Part shown: positions 22,951-35,142 of the stretch, in pieces
How the letters are laid out: every line of letters starts with the position of its first letter
Numbering within the stretch: position 1 is the first letter of the stretch
The notes under the pieces: model-generated
Seen by the model: the letters and a program-made list of their open reading frames with translations, nothing else
What the model was told of the DNA's origin: nothing
Databases searched by the model: none
Source of the DNA: Schistosoma haematobium
Lineage: Eukaryota > Platyhelminthes > Trematoda > Strigeidida > Schistosomatidae
Direction of reading: 5' to 3'
DNA length: 64,000 nucleotides
Assembly: GCF_000699445.3 (NCBI RefSeq)
Contig: NC_067196.1
Location: 49,145,364 to 49,209,363 of the forward strand
Made by a program: the position numbers and the translations under genes

Positions 22951-24841
22951 GCAACGGATTTATTTTTTTTGTACTGATACAAAATATAATCTAACGAATC
23001 AACTAACGCTTGACCGGTTAATGTTTTGTAAACCTCGATATAGAATATTTCACTTTTAATGAGTAATAATTGTTAAAGCACTGTTGCATCACTCACTGTT
23101 ATGACAAAAACTTTAAGAATACCACCATGTAATGTAGACTGCTACTGTGGAATCTTTAAATGTATATAGTTCAGTTTTCTTTTTTCTTCTGCAGAAATAA
23201 GTAACGTTTTTTCTCTCACATTCTAACAACGCCTCGGAAAGGGGTTATTCATAGACAAGATCATCTGAACATATCGATTTAATTTTTGTTAACTTATCAG
23301 CAGTTCACTTTTACGTGATATATGCAATGATAATGTTGTATAGAACAACAATAAATTCTTCACAATTCAATCACCTATCTCAGAGAACAAAATACATCCA
23401 ATATGCATTTTAAAAAAAATTCAATTTACCACTTAGTTCATTTAATATAAACTTTAGAAATTGAACAGTCAGTATTAAGTTTTAATAAATATTTGTTTTA
23501 TTTTTCAAAATTAACAAAAATAATTTAATTATGATGATTATATTTATTTTTCTGATTTTGTCGTTGTGCAAATAATGAACTTGTTGGAAAAGCTTTTTTT
23601 AAAATTTTTCCTAGGCTTATTAAACATTTTACTGACATTCAACCATACTTTTTTTGTAATAATGAAGGGATAGTTACGGAGAGAAATTTTTTTTTCTTTT
23701 TGCATTTGTTACTAACTGAATAGCATCGCATAATTCATTCGTTCTTTTTTCTTTTTCTTTTTTTTGCTTAACAACTTCATTACATAAACCGAATCAATTG
23801 TGAAGTTATTTAATAAAATTTATTTTTATAGAACATACTTTTTCTCATGGGAACATTTTTTTCCCATACAAATAATGATTTATTAGACAAATTAACCTAA
23901 ATGAATTTGTTGTAGGTGTTAACAAGGGACTTGTGGGTTGATTAAGGACTATCTCATCCCAAAAGTTTATAATTCAGAAGAGTTACTAATACAATCTTTC
24001 AGCTAAGAATGTTCATGTGTTTTGTAAACGCCTTTTATGACAGTTTTTCTATGACACTAAATTTATAGGTTAAAATTTTATTTACTACAAGTCATTCAAC
24101 CTTGTATTATTTAATTTCCTGGCGTAATTCACTTAAACTTCATTTCAACCATGAAGAAATGTTAATCATATGTAAAAACGTAAAACTATATGATGAATCA
24201 AATGAACGCATTTATAAAATGTTTATCATAATGGTTTATTTTACATGTAATAAGCTTAACGCATCAATGAACAATGGATAGAGATTAAAAATGATGCCAT
24301 CAGATCAATATGCCTTACCACATGTCGACATATATGTTTTTAGCTTATAATAACAAAAATTTGAAGTTGGAACATACTAACTGAAAGCCTAAAAATGAAT
24401 TCCCTGTAATAAAGTATTCATTTGAATGAATAATCAAAAGCTATGCAGGTTTAAAGTTATTCATAAACGTGTAAAAATGAGACAACCACATGAAGAAAAC
24501 TTTTGATTTAAACGTTTATTCAAAGTAAATAAAATAAAGAAGAATGAAAACTGTAAAATATGAGGCGAAACACAAAGTAATAGAACCGTATAAATAAAAG
24601 TAGTTAAAAAATGTCATCTCAGAAAAACCCCTCAGTGAGAACACTAAGCCTTTACAAACAATACATCAAAATAAATTAAGAAAGTTGTCGCTAAAAATCG
24701 GAGAAAAATATTGAGTCAGCTTAACCCATAAAGGTCGAACTTAAATCAAATAAAAGTGTATTAAACCCGGGGAACGGAAAAATTCAATCTCGTCTAATTA
24801 ACATGGTGCAAGATAAATTGATCAAAAGATATTATTATTAC

Positions 24842-24874
<33 letters not shown>

Positions 24875-26044
24875 CATTATCATTATTATTAGTGTCTTAA
24901 TGCAATACTGTATTTTTGGTAAAATATAGAGTCCTTAGCATAAAATATTTCAACAAGTTTCCTTTTCTTATTTCTTGACCGATTCTTGCGATCAATATTG
25001 AGTGATCACCAGTTAGATATTGAAAGTTCAGGAATCGACATCTAAATAATGTATGTTCCTTTCAATGCATGTTGTCAGCAACCACGGTGTCTCTAATTAA
25101 GCTCTTTTGTAAGTTGTACAGTGAAATATAGTAAACTTTTCACAAATGCACATGAGTAGGTTATGAGACTAATAAGAATAATCATGTGATAAAACAAACA
25201 TGGAAACAGATAATTTGTTGAAATATTCAGATGGTAGGAACGGATAGCCCAGATATTCAAACAGGCCGCCTTTGGATCGGTGGTGATTATGAAATTTAGT
25301 CTCATTTAGCTTCAAATTACCAAGGTGAATGCAACGAAAAAGCTAATTGAAAAGAGAAGAGAAAACTATAAAGAATAAATTAATAACTAAATCTCAACTG
25401 AACCAAGTGGAGGCCAAGTCAATGGTTAAAAGAAGCTTGTGAGTAAACCAATCCTCGCATTACTTTCGTAAATGTCTATTAACTATACTATCAAATTCAC
25501 ATGTATTAAGTTGTAGTATAAAAGACTTCTTGAGTAGTATAAACAACTCTGCTACTAAAAGCCAGAAATCTAATTCATTAAATAAAGTTGAATATTTGAG
25601 TGATTATGAATGTTCTGTTATTTATTTATCGCTTCAATATCATTTTGGAAAGGTTTCTCATTTCTATATAAAACAAGTGTAAAAATTAATAACAATTGTC
25701 ACAATGCATTAAGAGACTTTAAGTATGAAATTGTATACATTCTCCCAAATCTTTAAATATGATCCTATTTCAAATGAGATTGTCGTACTGCGTTAACGAA
25801 TCAAAATTTCAGTGGTTTTGTAAACTTTGTTCGTCATGTAAGTAAATAATTTCAGTAAACGTTTACATAAAATTATTAACTTTATTTACACATATAGGCT
25901 AAGTAATCAAACAACGTGTTGATGTCAGAAGTATTGAAAAGGACAATTGTTGAAACAAATCCAAAATTGCGGAAGTTTATGTTTCATGTATGCAGTTTTA
26001 CGATTCTAAAGTTCAACCTTCAGGAAAAAAAACTAGTGATAATT
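22951..26044. other. AT-rich DNA without recognised gene
   Basis: Contains T-rich runs near 23685-23765 and the ATT microsatellite described separately. No coding motif or repeat family is recognised. Confidence 0.35.
24829..24892. repeat. (ATT)n microsatellite
   Basis: About 21 units of ATT with occasional interruptions (ACT, AGT, ATC). Confidence 0.9.
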
Positions 26045-26195
26045 TTGGTGGAGTTTTGTTCTCTGAGCTGGATGGTTTGGTCGTGGAGCTTTCATCGTTC
26101 TTCTGAACGACATCATCAGCACAAACTTCAGATAGAAGTGAAGTGTTCGAATTTCTCCATATGCGTTTCACAGCTTGTTCTGTGCACCTCGATGT
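26045..26195 (-). repeat. 3' end of Penelope-like element with hairpin
   Basis: Non-coding sequence downstream (minus strand) of the GIY-YIG frame. It includes CTGATGATG, then a perfect 6-bp hairpin TCGTTC-AGAA-GAACGA (26095-26110), then TGAAAGCTCC. A diverged copy of the coding-proximal half recurs at 57776-57872, which supports its being part of the element. Confidence 0.65.
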
Positions 26196-26820
26196 TCATT
26201 GGTTCTTGTTGACCTTAAATTTATCATTGTTTACTTCTTTGTTTTGGTTGTGTCTCCCATTGGTTTGATTTTTGTTCCTATATTTATGCATGATTTTCCT
26301 GATTGGTTGATAAATTGGATTGATTTCAGTATGTCTGTTGATTGCCGATTGACCTGAGTGCCAAGCTTCTAAAAATTCTCTGGTGTTTTTGGAGTTTCCT
26401 CTGCCTAAGATTTCTACATTTTCCCAATCGAATGAGTGTCCGTAGTTATCCACGTGTATTGATATAAGTGAAGAGATATCATGGCGTTTGACTGCTAATT
26501 GATGTTCATGTAGGCGTAGGTGGAGGGGGCGTCCGCTTTGTCCGATGTAGTGTTTGTCGCAGTTGGTACAATTTATTTTGTAGATGATGTTTGATTTGTT
26601 TTCCTTTGTTATTTCATTTTTTGGTTTTCATAAGATTGATTGTAGTGATTTTGTCGGCTTGTGTGCCAGACCTATCCCGAAGGTTTTCAGCAGTCTCGTT
26701 GCGGTTTCTGATATTCCTTGTATGCATGGTAGGGTGATCCTTTTGTTGATTTCTCTGCTTGACTTGGGTTCGGATGCTGCGTGCGGTTGGTATTTTTTGT
26801 TGATACATCTCATAATCTAT
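26196..26820 (-). pseudogene. Penelope-like element, C-terminal region with GIY-YIG endonuclease
   Basis: One minus-strand frame runs from about 26813 to the stop at 26196-26198 with a single in-frame TGA near 26629. Before the stop it reads ITLPCIQGISETATRLLKTF, the linker found after the RT of Penelope-like elements. After the stop come NIIYKINCTNCDKHYIGQSG and RPLHLRLHEHQ, a GIY-YIG nuclease start with a CxxC motif, then EFLEAWHSGQSAINRH, in which the Glu fits the catalytic position. GIY-YIG provides target cleavage in this retroelement class. The RT is absent, so the copy is 5'-truncated, and an in-frame TAG lies just upstream of 26813. The TGA could also reflect two compensating one-base shifts around an A-run. 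Single defects suggest a moderately young copy. Confidence 0.85.
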
Positions 26821-27363
26821 AACAACTTCAATTTGATACTAAATTAAAGATAAATAACTGTTGAAATTATTTTGTTACTACTAATGAATACCTAGTGATC
26901 TTAGTAACTACATCAAACGTTTTTGGAATATTTTACTTCAAAAGATAAATAAGGATGAACTATTAACTATCCACGCTCCATATTTTCTATACCGTGAAAG
27001 ACATACAAACAAAAGCTGTGCTACTGGTTCCGAATTTAAATCTTGACACTCTAATCTTGATGTTCGATAAAAGTTATAGGAACTAAATGACTGGCACATA
27101 TTCTGATAAAACTCGGGTCCTCTAAAACATAGTTCATGTAATGTTCTTGCATTACTGTATTACGAGATTACCACAGTTCTAAAGAGGTAGGTAGAATGAC
27201 GACCATGAAACAGAAAAGTAGATAAGAAATCAATGAAATTTGTATGGAAATAAGAACATGAGAATTTTATAGTCGTACGTTTACTAGAAGATTAATCTTG
27301 GTCTGTTTCCAACCGTCAAGTTAATAATATCATAAATAAGCTAATATTTTAAGGTAGAAACAA

Positions 27364-27402
<39 letters not shown>

Positions 27403-30400
27403 AATTGATATAGAAGTCATGAAAAAGATTTCCTAGAAAAAAAGCAGACCAACTGTTAATCTATTAAATTGTTGCCCAGAGAAGTAGACAAAATTAATAG
27501 TGATTCTAGTTATCAGTTAGTGATAATCTCTAGTTAGAAGTAATATTCTAATATGTAGCCCTAATTTAACACTCATGTAACTCCATACTTTATTGAAGAA
27601 ATTATTCACTGATTATTGTTGATGAATAGAAATGAAAGCAGTTGGATCTGTAAACTTTTCATCCCAAATTTATTACAAAATAACAATTAAACTGGACAGT
27701 TGATATAAATTAACATATAAAGTAGTATTTAATTTTATTCATTTTGTTTAAACTGTAGGGAATAGGATTAGTTTAACATTTGCAAATAGTTTTTATAAAG
27801 AACTAAAAATAGTAGATGAACCATTAAAAACATATCAAACATCGTTGAGGTATGAAATTTTCAACAGTCCATTCTGATGAGCTTATGCAGGAGAAAAACT
27901 GAAATATTTAGATTTCTGATGACCACAATTATACACAACCATGGAATCATAGTATAAAAGTTTATAGCTTCAAATTTAATCTGCTCAAAGTTTAGAATAG
28001 TCACCATCCAAACCATTGAATTAATAACTATCTTGTGTTCAACCTAATCATATACACAGATTCAGGTTTTGAGAATACCTCTTAAAATGAGTTACTAGTA
28101 AGTGGGTTCAATTATTTAGATACGTGATTTGCGTAAATTTCTTTAATTTAAAATCTGTTTTCGTTAGCTTATCAATTGATACTAGTTTGTAATGAGATTT
28201 AATTTTTGATTAGAATAATTCCATTAAAATTTCTTGACAAAATAGTTTAACATTTATTCTGAACACACATTTTATAGTATGTAAACAAGCTGACTATAAT
28301 TTGTCTTAAGGTTCATCTTGCGTACATATAAGTAAATTACCAATTAGACAATGACTTATTGCTTACACAATCATATTGATAAGATAATTATAATGATTCA
28401 AAATAAATATCAAGAAGTGAGTGAGCATCAGCAACTCTACTTAATCTAATGTTCTCAAGTATATAAGAAGAAGAGTGATCTATAAAGTCTCTATTTTAGT
28501 TGACCCATAATGAAAAAGAAACCTCGATGGTATCAAAGCATTTTATTACAACTTTTTATGCAACATTTCAAATAAAAATGGTAATGGTAGAAGTATCAAG
28601 GGATGCACCTGACAACGAGGATTAGAAAGACAGTTTAGTCTTTTGACTGATGCTTTTCTATATCGTATTATTTTCATGCAGATTTAAAAGAAGTTGCGTT
28701 CACAGATGTTCATGGAAAATATTCCACTTCAACTTCAAAATCAATGTCCAGATTAGAATGTTGTTATCTATCTTAAGATGACTTTTAGAACTGATGATTT
28801 CTATAAACCGTTTTTCCTAGTTAACCTAGAAAGTCTGTGTTTAACTTATTATTAGTATATACATAGATATACACATCAAATAAATACATTTATTTTTGTG
28901 GTAACTATTAGTGGTGTCATACAGCTCAATTCTATAACTATTCATCCTCTCATTTGAAAAAGTCTTGTCTACTAAATTAATTGCTCACTTGAGTAGTTTT
29001 ACGTTTGATCTTTAATTAATGCTAAATTTTCCGGACCGATTTTTATTCTTTGATTTCTTTGCTCACTTAGATGCTCTCAAGATTATCACAAGATAACAAG
29101 TCTTGATAAGATCACTCTTTTTTGGAACTGTTAACTGTCTATCACTTTATATAAGACTTTAGCGTAGTGATATCTAATACAGCTTCAACTATTATTATGA
29201 GCATATCAGTAAAAAAGACGATTATACGAAAAGTGTTTATAGCTTGAGAATAATATATCAGATAACTGTTAGTAGAAAAAACCAAGGATAATAATGTGTA
29301 AATCATTGTAAATGATAAATCTAAAACGCTGTTTAATCAACTACAAGAGGAAGCAAAACACAATTAGTGAAATTTTTCAAATGTACAAAGACTGGCTCAA
29401 GTAGCAAACAATCTGCTAACGTCTAAAGCATAACCTACTAAAATACAATGTTGAACAAATTGACTACTCTCTTTAACTCCGTTTGTGTAAAAGCAACCAA
29501 CTGTCACTCGTCGGGATATAGCTTTGTTTATACCAATGCGTTGGGATAATTATAAATATGACGTTGATTGAAAAAGCGTCAGAAGCGTGAACAGGAGTAA
29601 AACAAACAAAATAGAGGAATTTTTTAAAGTTTGGCACTCAATCGACTCACGAATCTATAGATATATTGAAATAGACTCAATATATCAATAAATGAAGAAA
29701 GAATATGCAACTGTGAATGGATGTACAGATAATGACAACATAAATATCGAATCCACTTAATTCAGTCCCTTCTTGACAAAATAAGCTGTTAGCTACGAAC
29801 GGACGAAATCTAATGCGTCATTTCCTTATGAATTTCTTGCCGTTTATGTCATTTAAAAATTCACCGAAGGCTTGACTATCAAACCATTTGATTCAACAGG
29901 CGCTACACTGCCGAAATCATACCAACTATCTGAATAACCGTAATCCATTATCACTATTAGAAATTCACGATAATTATATTATTCTGGGTGATTAAATCAC
30001 AATTATTTACTAACTTTACCTGTTTTTTTGCCATGTCATCATCTTGTTACACTGTTTCAATAAATTGAATATCCAGAGTAAGATGACTTGTTTATTTCAA
30101 TTACAGTTTCATCGAACAATTATTTGAATAGCTAGTAGAAGTATAATATTTTCAGGTTTGCCCTTACTATTTTTTCGACTCGAATAATCTAGAAATTACG
30201 GGCTAATTTCATTAGTCCTAAAGAATATTTTTAAATAAAACTATTTTAATAATGAAAACAATTCAATCTTCCCTGAGATAAGAAAATAAAACGGCTTAGA
30301 TTTTCTAGTGAATATGAATCCCATGCTACAATTCAAGTGATAACTTACATCATGGAAGGAATTATACTTTCAGTAAATTTTAACAACTTAGTCTAAACAC

Positions 30401-30974
30401 ATATATATAGTAATATCTCAGTCTAATCTTATGTATTAATGGAAATATTTCTGAAATTAAAAATAAGCAACCAGAGTAAGCATAGAAGAGGATTGGATTG
30501 ATACTAATTGAAATTTGTAGTATGTTTACAAATAGAAAATATCTACTAATGAAGACTTTTAATGATATTTCAAGTATGGATTTAGTATAAAATCTATTTA
30601 GAACAATGAGGATCTGCTTGTGTTATTATTATTAGAGAAAGTTAATATCATTATATTTTGTGGGTTTCACATGAATTTATTTAAAGAATGGAAATTTCGA
30701 TTTACATGATTTATATTGAAAAATTTAACATAATTAGTGGCTGACACAGTTAAGTTTAACTTAATTGAATTAACCACTTAATAAACGTGTTAAATGAAAT
30801 GGTAAATTTTCTCGTTGTTTGTTAAATATTGGTATTTCTATTATTGTAAGCCAGTGACCAGGGCTATTAGGGTTAACGCGATAATAATATGTCGTAAACT
30901 TAAAATCGATATTATTCCAGAACAACTGGGAATCGGATATTCTTACTTGATATTGAATAGATGGAATACGGGTT
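26821..30974. other. AT-rich DNA without recognised gene
   Basis: Includes a TA microsatellite at 27366-27395. I find no exon with family motifs and no recognisable repeat in the rest. Confidence 0.35.
27366..27395. repeat. (TA)n microsatellite
   Basis: Uninterrupted TA dinucleotides, about 15 units. Confidence 0.9.
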
Positions 30975-31225
30975 AGCGATGAAATCCAGGATAGCCATTT
31001 TGGATGTACCTGAATCTGAAGTAATGTTAACTCTGGAGTTCAAATCCATTACAATCAAGATTAATTCTAGGATGCAAAAATATCTAGCTGAAGAATTCCA
31101 AATAGGATAAAATACATATACTAAATTCCACTACTATCCATATTTCATCTATTTTATCTAAAATTGTGTAATAATCGCTATATTGAGGCAATCCGCATAA
31201 GATGCCCATATACCAACCATGATTG
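30975..31225 (+). repeat. Smα-type hammerhead SINE, near full length but decayed
   Basis: The head region retains box B-like GGAGTTCAAATCC (31034-31046). The hammerhead relic (31081-31131) has stem I TCTAG, core CTGAAGA and TAAAA in place of GAAAC. The tail matches Smα (AATAATCGCTATATTGAGGC, then AATCCGCATAAGATGCCCAT). The core changes make it inactive. It shares the unusual TATCTAG stem I strand with the 21.2-kb copy, so the two belong to one subfamily. Confidence 0.75.
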
Positions 31226-33652
31226 ACCAAGTCTTAGTCAAAAATATAAACGACAAGATAATCTAAACCATTTCAAACTAATATCCCTTTTGTTTTTACA
31301 AGTATTTTGATAGTTGTGAATAAACCATGAGTCCTGAAATCCATGTAATGTATTGGCATTAAACAAAAGATGATTTACTTCTGGGTTCACAGTTCAATTT
31401 TACCTATTAAAACAGAATTTTTGATTAATTTTACGCAGGAACCAATAAGTTAGATCTATTTGGTGGGTAGTAACTGACTCTTTGTTTACAATGCTAATAT
31501 TTTGCTTGACATTAGTATTATTTAGCTTTTGGTGCTGCGACATAATATCAGTAGTCCATGCGTGTCATTTTGTTGTCATTTAGAGTTCTACTTTCACAGT
31601 CTCAATTAAATACTTTTAAATCTACATATGATTCCAGTGAGTTACTTATGAATGATTTATTCACAGATTTTAAAAGTATGGAAAGGTAAATTCAGATAGT
31701 ATAACTTAAGAAAAACGAGAATGTAATGAACCTTAACTAATAAACAGTGAGGAAAACACCCTTGATACTCAGAAATCCGAACAATACTTTCCTCTTCATA
31801 TTCCAGGCTAAAAATCCTAGGAAGCTGGTATAACTTTTCCTCATAGTTCTATAAGACACCAAATGAAGACCATGATTTACGAATTTGTGATGGTTTCTGC
31901 ATTAAAACTAACTCATTTTCTTCAATCTACTACTAATTAAAAATCACTTAAATAAGGTTTTATTGGTCGAAATTTCTTGTTCCTTCTTTTATTTCGCTAC
32001 TTTCTGCCTGGATAATTTGGTGTATCACTTGTACTTAAGATAAATCTATTCATTCTTGTTCAGTATATAAGAATATATGTACTTAGATAAATGTATATGT
32101 ACTTCTTTAGTGTAATTAGGTCATTATTTTAAAAAAATATAGCGTTAGAGAAACTACACTTGCATGTAATCCAATCATAAAAGAGAATTAATCAATAAAT
32201 TTAATTCTGCTATTTAAACAAGAGAAATGGAATAACTTTAGTCACACCTATAGTTCAGGCTATAAAGGTTAAATGAATAAGAAGAAAGCAGTGTAGAAAC
32301 AAAGGTAACAGATGAATGAATACTAAGAAGCCGAAAATTTAGCAGTAAATTTCACATGAAAGTGTTATGAAATATATATGTATATATATCCTTCTAGTTA
32401 ATTGAAATTTTTAATAATACTTTCGCCTTTATTACCAACAATATTAATTTAAATCATTTTTACGAATCTTTGGTGTATCTCACATTTTCATATCATTCCA
32501 CTTGTGTAGAAAACATTTAATATTATACCGAAGAAATGTGAAACATAAATCATGCAAAAATATAAATCTCTGTATATATTGATCGTTTAAAAAGTTCCAT
32601 ATATAAAGTCACTCGATTCATTTTGATGATACCGTAGTAATTGGCAAATGTACTAAGATCATAACTTGTCAGATCAACAATTAACTGCTTATAACACTTA
32701 ACATGTAACTATGATAACATTGAAATACATATAATGCAATCATTGTAAGTAGCTACAATGTTTGTTGAGTTATTTTTTATCCAAAAGTATTACTTAAGTC
32801 TTCGAACGAAAACATTTAATCATCATGTTATATGTAAATTAACTATTGAGTTAAGATTAAAAATTCAAAACTTTTAGTTTCGTCATTTTACCATTTCTGG
32901 AGAGTTTCCAATGATTTACGAAATTTGTATGCACGTATATATTTATGTAGTTAAACTCATGAAAGTTATTATACTTTACCGTTAATGTATGTTTTCTCCC
33001 CAAAGTTTTTCCCACTAATAAGTGGAATCAAAGCAGAAATAAAGAATGTAGCATAATAGTATGAATCGATTTATGTCACCGATTCTCTTCATCTGCTTAC
33101 AACCTTGAAACAACCAACTACTTAGATGTATATACGTGGTGTGACACAAGTCTTGATTAAAATTAGGTTTGACAAGTATACGTAGATAAATAGAAGACAA
33201 TAGTTGTGGGAGAATGAAAGGGTTTGTTAAAACACTTATCTACTATTAGGCTGGATATTTGAATATTCTGTAAGAAAAAATGAGGAAAGCATGTGAACAA
33301 AATTTCTAGTAATCAAATGAAAACTTAATATTACAGTTGTACGATTTTTAAAGAATAAAATGAAATAAAATTAACCAGATGAGTACAGACCAGACAAGAA
33401 GTAATTAGTTCTAATTAATGTCGTGGAAAAAGTTGCATAACAGATATTTGTAGCCGAGGCCACCGTGATTAAGTAAGACTAATAACTGAGTTTTTCAAAC
33501 ACAAATATATTTTTAAATTTTTGGCAACTGCTTTCGCAATAAACTTCACGTTACTTTTCTATTGGTTATCTCGGAAGACTATGAAATGTCGATATCAAGT
33601 TCACTGTCAAGCAAATGACGAGCAACTTTGTTGCTAAATATATACTGTCCTT
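31226..33652. other. AT-rich DNA without recognised gene
   Basis: No family motif was found. Short minus-strand open frames such as 33015-33200 have no supporting features. Confidence 0.35.
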
Positions 33653-34012
33653 TTAGTCTACGCTTCCGTAGAATGTGCTCAATGATGTAGATACTAACCC
33701 TCTTTTCTGTTCTTCCAGTGTATTCGCTTTTGCACATGCACGTAAACTATAAACAGATAATTTTGAGCAAATCGGTTCTAATATAATAGCTAGCCATAGA
33801 GCAAAATTATGAAATGGAGAATTGATCATGAATAATATTGGTTTGACAGGGATGTCTGGTATATTAATTTTCGGTAGCCTACACCAGCCAGTCATACGCA
33901 ATGCAGAAACTGGCCTACGTATCCATTGGTTCAAGGAACAACCCAGAGTAGCTGAGGTAGCAACTATATTCATAGAAGATACGATCCGAGATGTAATTTT
34001 ATGGAAATACAT
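33653..34012 (-). pseudogene. Penelope-like reverse transcriptase fragment (N-terminal RT region)
   Basis: A 119-codon minus-strand frame contains RLPKINIPDIPVKPILFMIN, then SPFHNFALWLAIILEPI and SKLSVYSLR. This is the LPKIHKP...RPI...SP-H..A.WL..ILEPI region that opens the RT domain of Penelope-like elements. The flanking residues do not continue into motif A, so the fragment is short. A parallel fragment of the same region in the opposite orientation begins about 230 bases to the right. Confidence 0.75.
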
Positions 34013-34243
34013 TTTTATGAGATAACTTAGACGAAGACTGAATGCACCTGTGCTATTGAGATAGATTATGAATAACGTAATCCAAAGATCCTAAACAGGT
34101 ACGATTATTCCGCGGACTTCAGTCAGTTAATTCGCACCTACCTATATGGCTCAGCTTAACAATCACTGTCTTCATGGAATAATACCAAGTCTTTGTTTAG
34201 TCACCCATGTCATTGTTCTAATATCTGCCTGTAGCAGATATAT

Positions 34244-34725
34244 AAACCAAATGTTCCTACCGGACCAATATCATCAGTGGTCGATTCTCCACTTCACAAG
34301 CTTGTTCGATCGTCGGCCAATAAATTAGAACAGATCCGTTCAAAGTTATCTTTCCATAGTTCGAACGACATCATTCAGCTTACTCAAATGCTAGAAAAAG
34401 TTGAAATCTTTGATTGTTTATGATTTCATTTGATGTATCATAATGATTTACCACGACTTCATTGGAACAGACCATGCAAATAAATTTTTAGTATGCCAAC
34501 CTAATTCTCCCATCAAAGGATGAATTAAGACTGTTTATATATTCAGTCTGTGTTCAATAGTGTTTTATACAGTCAAACTGATGAAGTAGCCATGTGTAAC
34601 TCGTTGAGTCTATTCCTGTCAGATATATTTTCGGGTAAGTCTAGAACAGACAGTATGAAACCTATTAATCTGTGGCATATAGTTTTACGTGGGGTACGTC
34701 TATGACACGTTTGGTGCCTGTAATG
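34244..34725 (+). pseudogene. Penelope-like reverse transcriptase fossil reaching motif C
   Basis: Consecutive frames, broken by stops and shifts, carry RT landmarks in order. KPNVPTGPISSVVDSPLHKL is followed by KLEQIRSKLSFHSS (34244-34340). Motif A survives as MISFDVS with FTTT after two stops (34420-34455). FNSVLYSQTDEVAM (34553 on) matches the QTDGVAMGSPLGP signature of Penelope-like RTs, then LFLSDIF. YVGYVYDTFGACN (34686 on) corresponds to the YVDD motif with one catalytic Asp replaced by Tyr. The gene is dead. Similarity to the minus-strand fragment at 33653-34012 covers the first third. No GIY-YIG region follows. Confidence 0.75.
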
Positions 34726-35059
34726 CATCTCATGTATTGAAACATCGCAACGTAACACATTGAAAAATTAGATTTACAATGAAACATGAACATAACATCT
34801 TTAGTTTCGCCAGTTTTTAGTAATCTTGATGAACTTTGATAAACTATTTAGTAATTATGGTAAATTTACAAAGTTCACAAAATTAATTGTAAACTTAATA
34901 TGTTAAATAATTTATGCTTGTTGATCTAAGGCTTATTAATTATTTGCCCGAACAAATGTAGACTGTAATCATGTGGTCATATCAGTAGTATGATGATATT
35001 TGCCTTTATTTGATATCTAGTAAAAATGATAAAGAAATTGATCATCAAACTCTAAATCA

Positions 35060-35142
35060 CGAAGTGATATTAGTTAAACTGCCATTGAGAATCTAGAAGC
35101 ACTGAAGGGCCGTTTCGTTCTAGCATGGGACTCTTCGGGACT
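35060..35142 (-). repeat. Decayed hammerhead-SINE fragment
   Basis: GAAGCACTGAAGGGCCGTTT and CGTTCTAGCATGGGACTCTT match the second-family hammerhead in minus orientation, preceded by tail debris (CTGCCATTGAGAATC). The core reads CCGAAGA where CTGAGGA is needed, so it is inactive. Confidence 0.6.

Noticed and set aside
24829..24892. CRISPR-like or minisatellite array
   Set aside because: It is a simple ATT microsatellite without spacers.
25916..26357. Plus-strand open frames of 98 and 60 codons
   Set aside because: They are antisense to the Penelope-like GIY-YIG region and its 3' end, which explain the open reading.
34080..34140. LINE-like phrase GGACTTCAGTCAGTTAATTC similar to the CR1 fossil at 10.6 kb
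   Set aside because: The match is about a dozen bases and does not extend into RT motifs.
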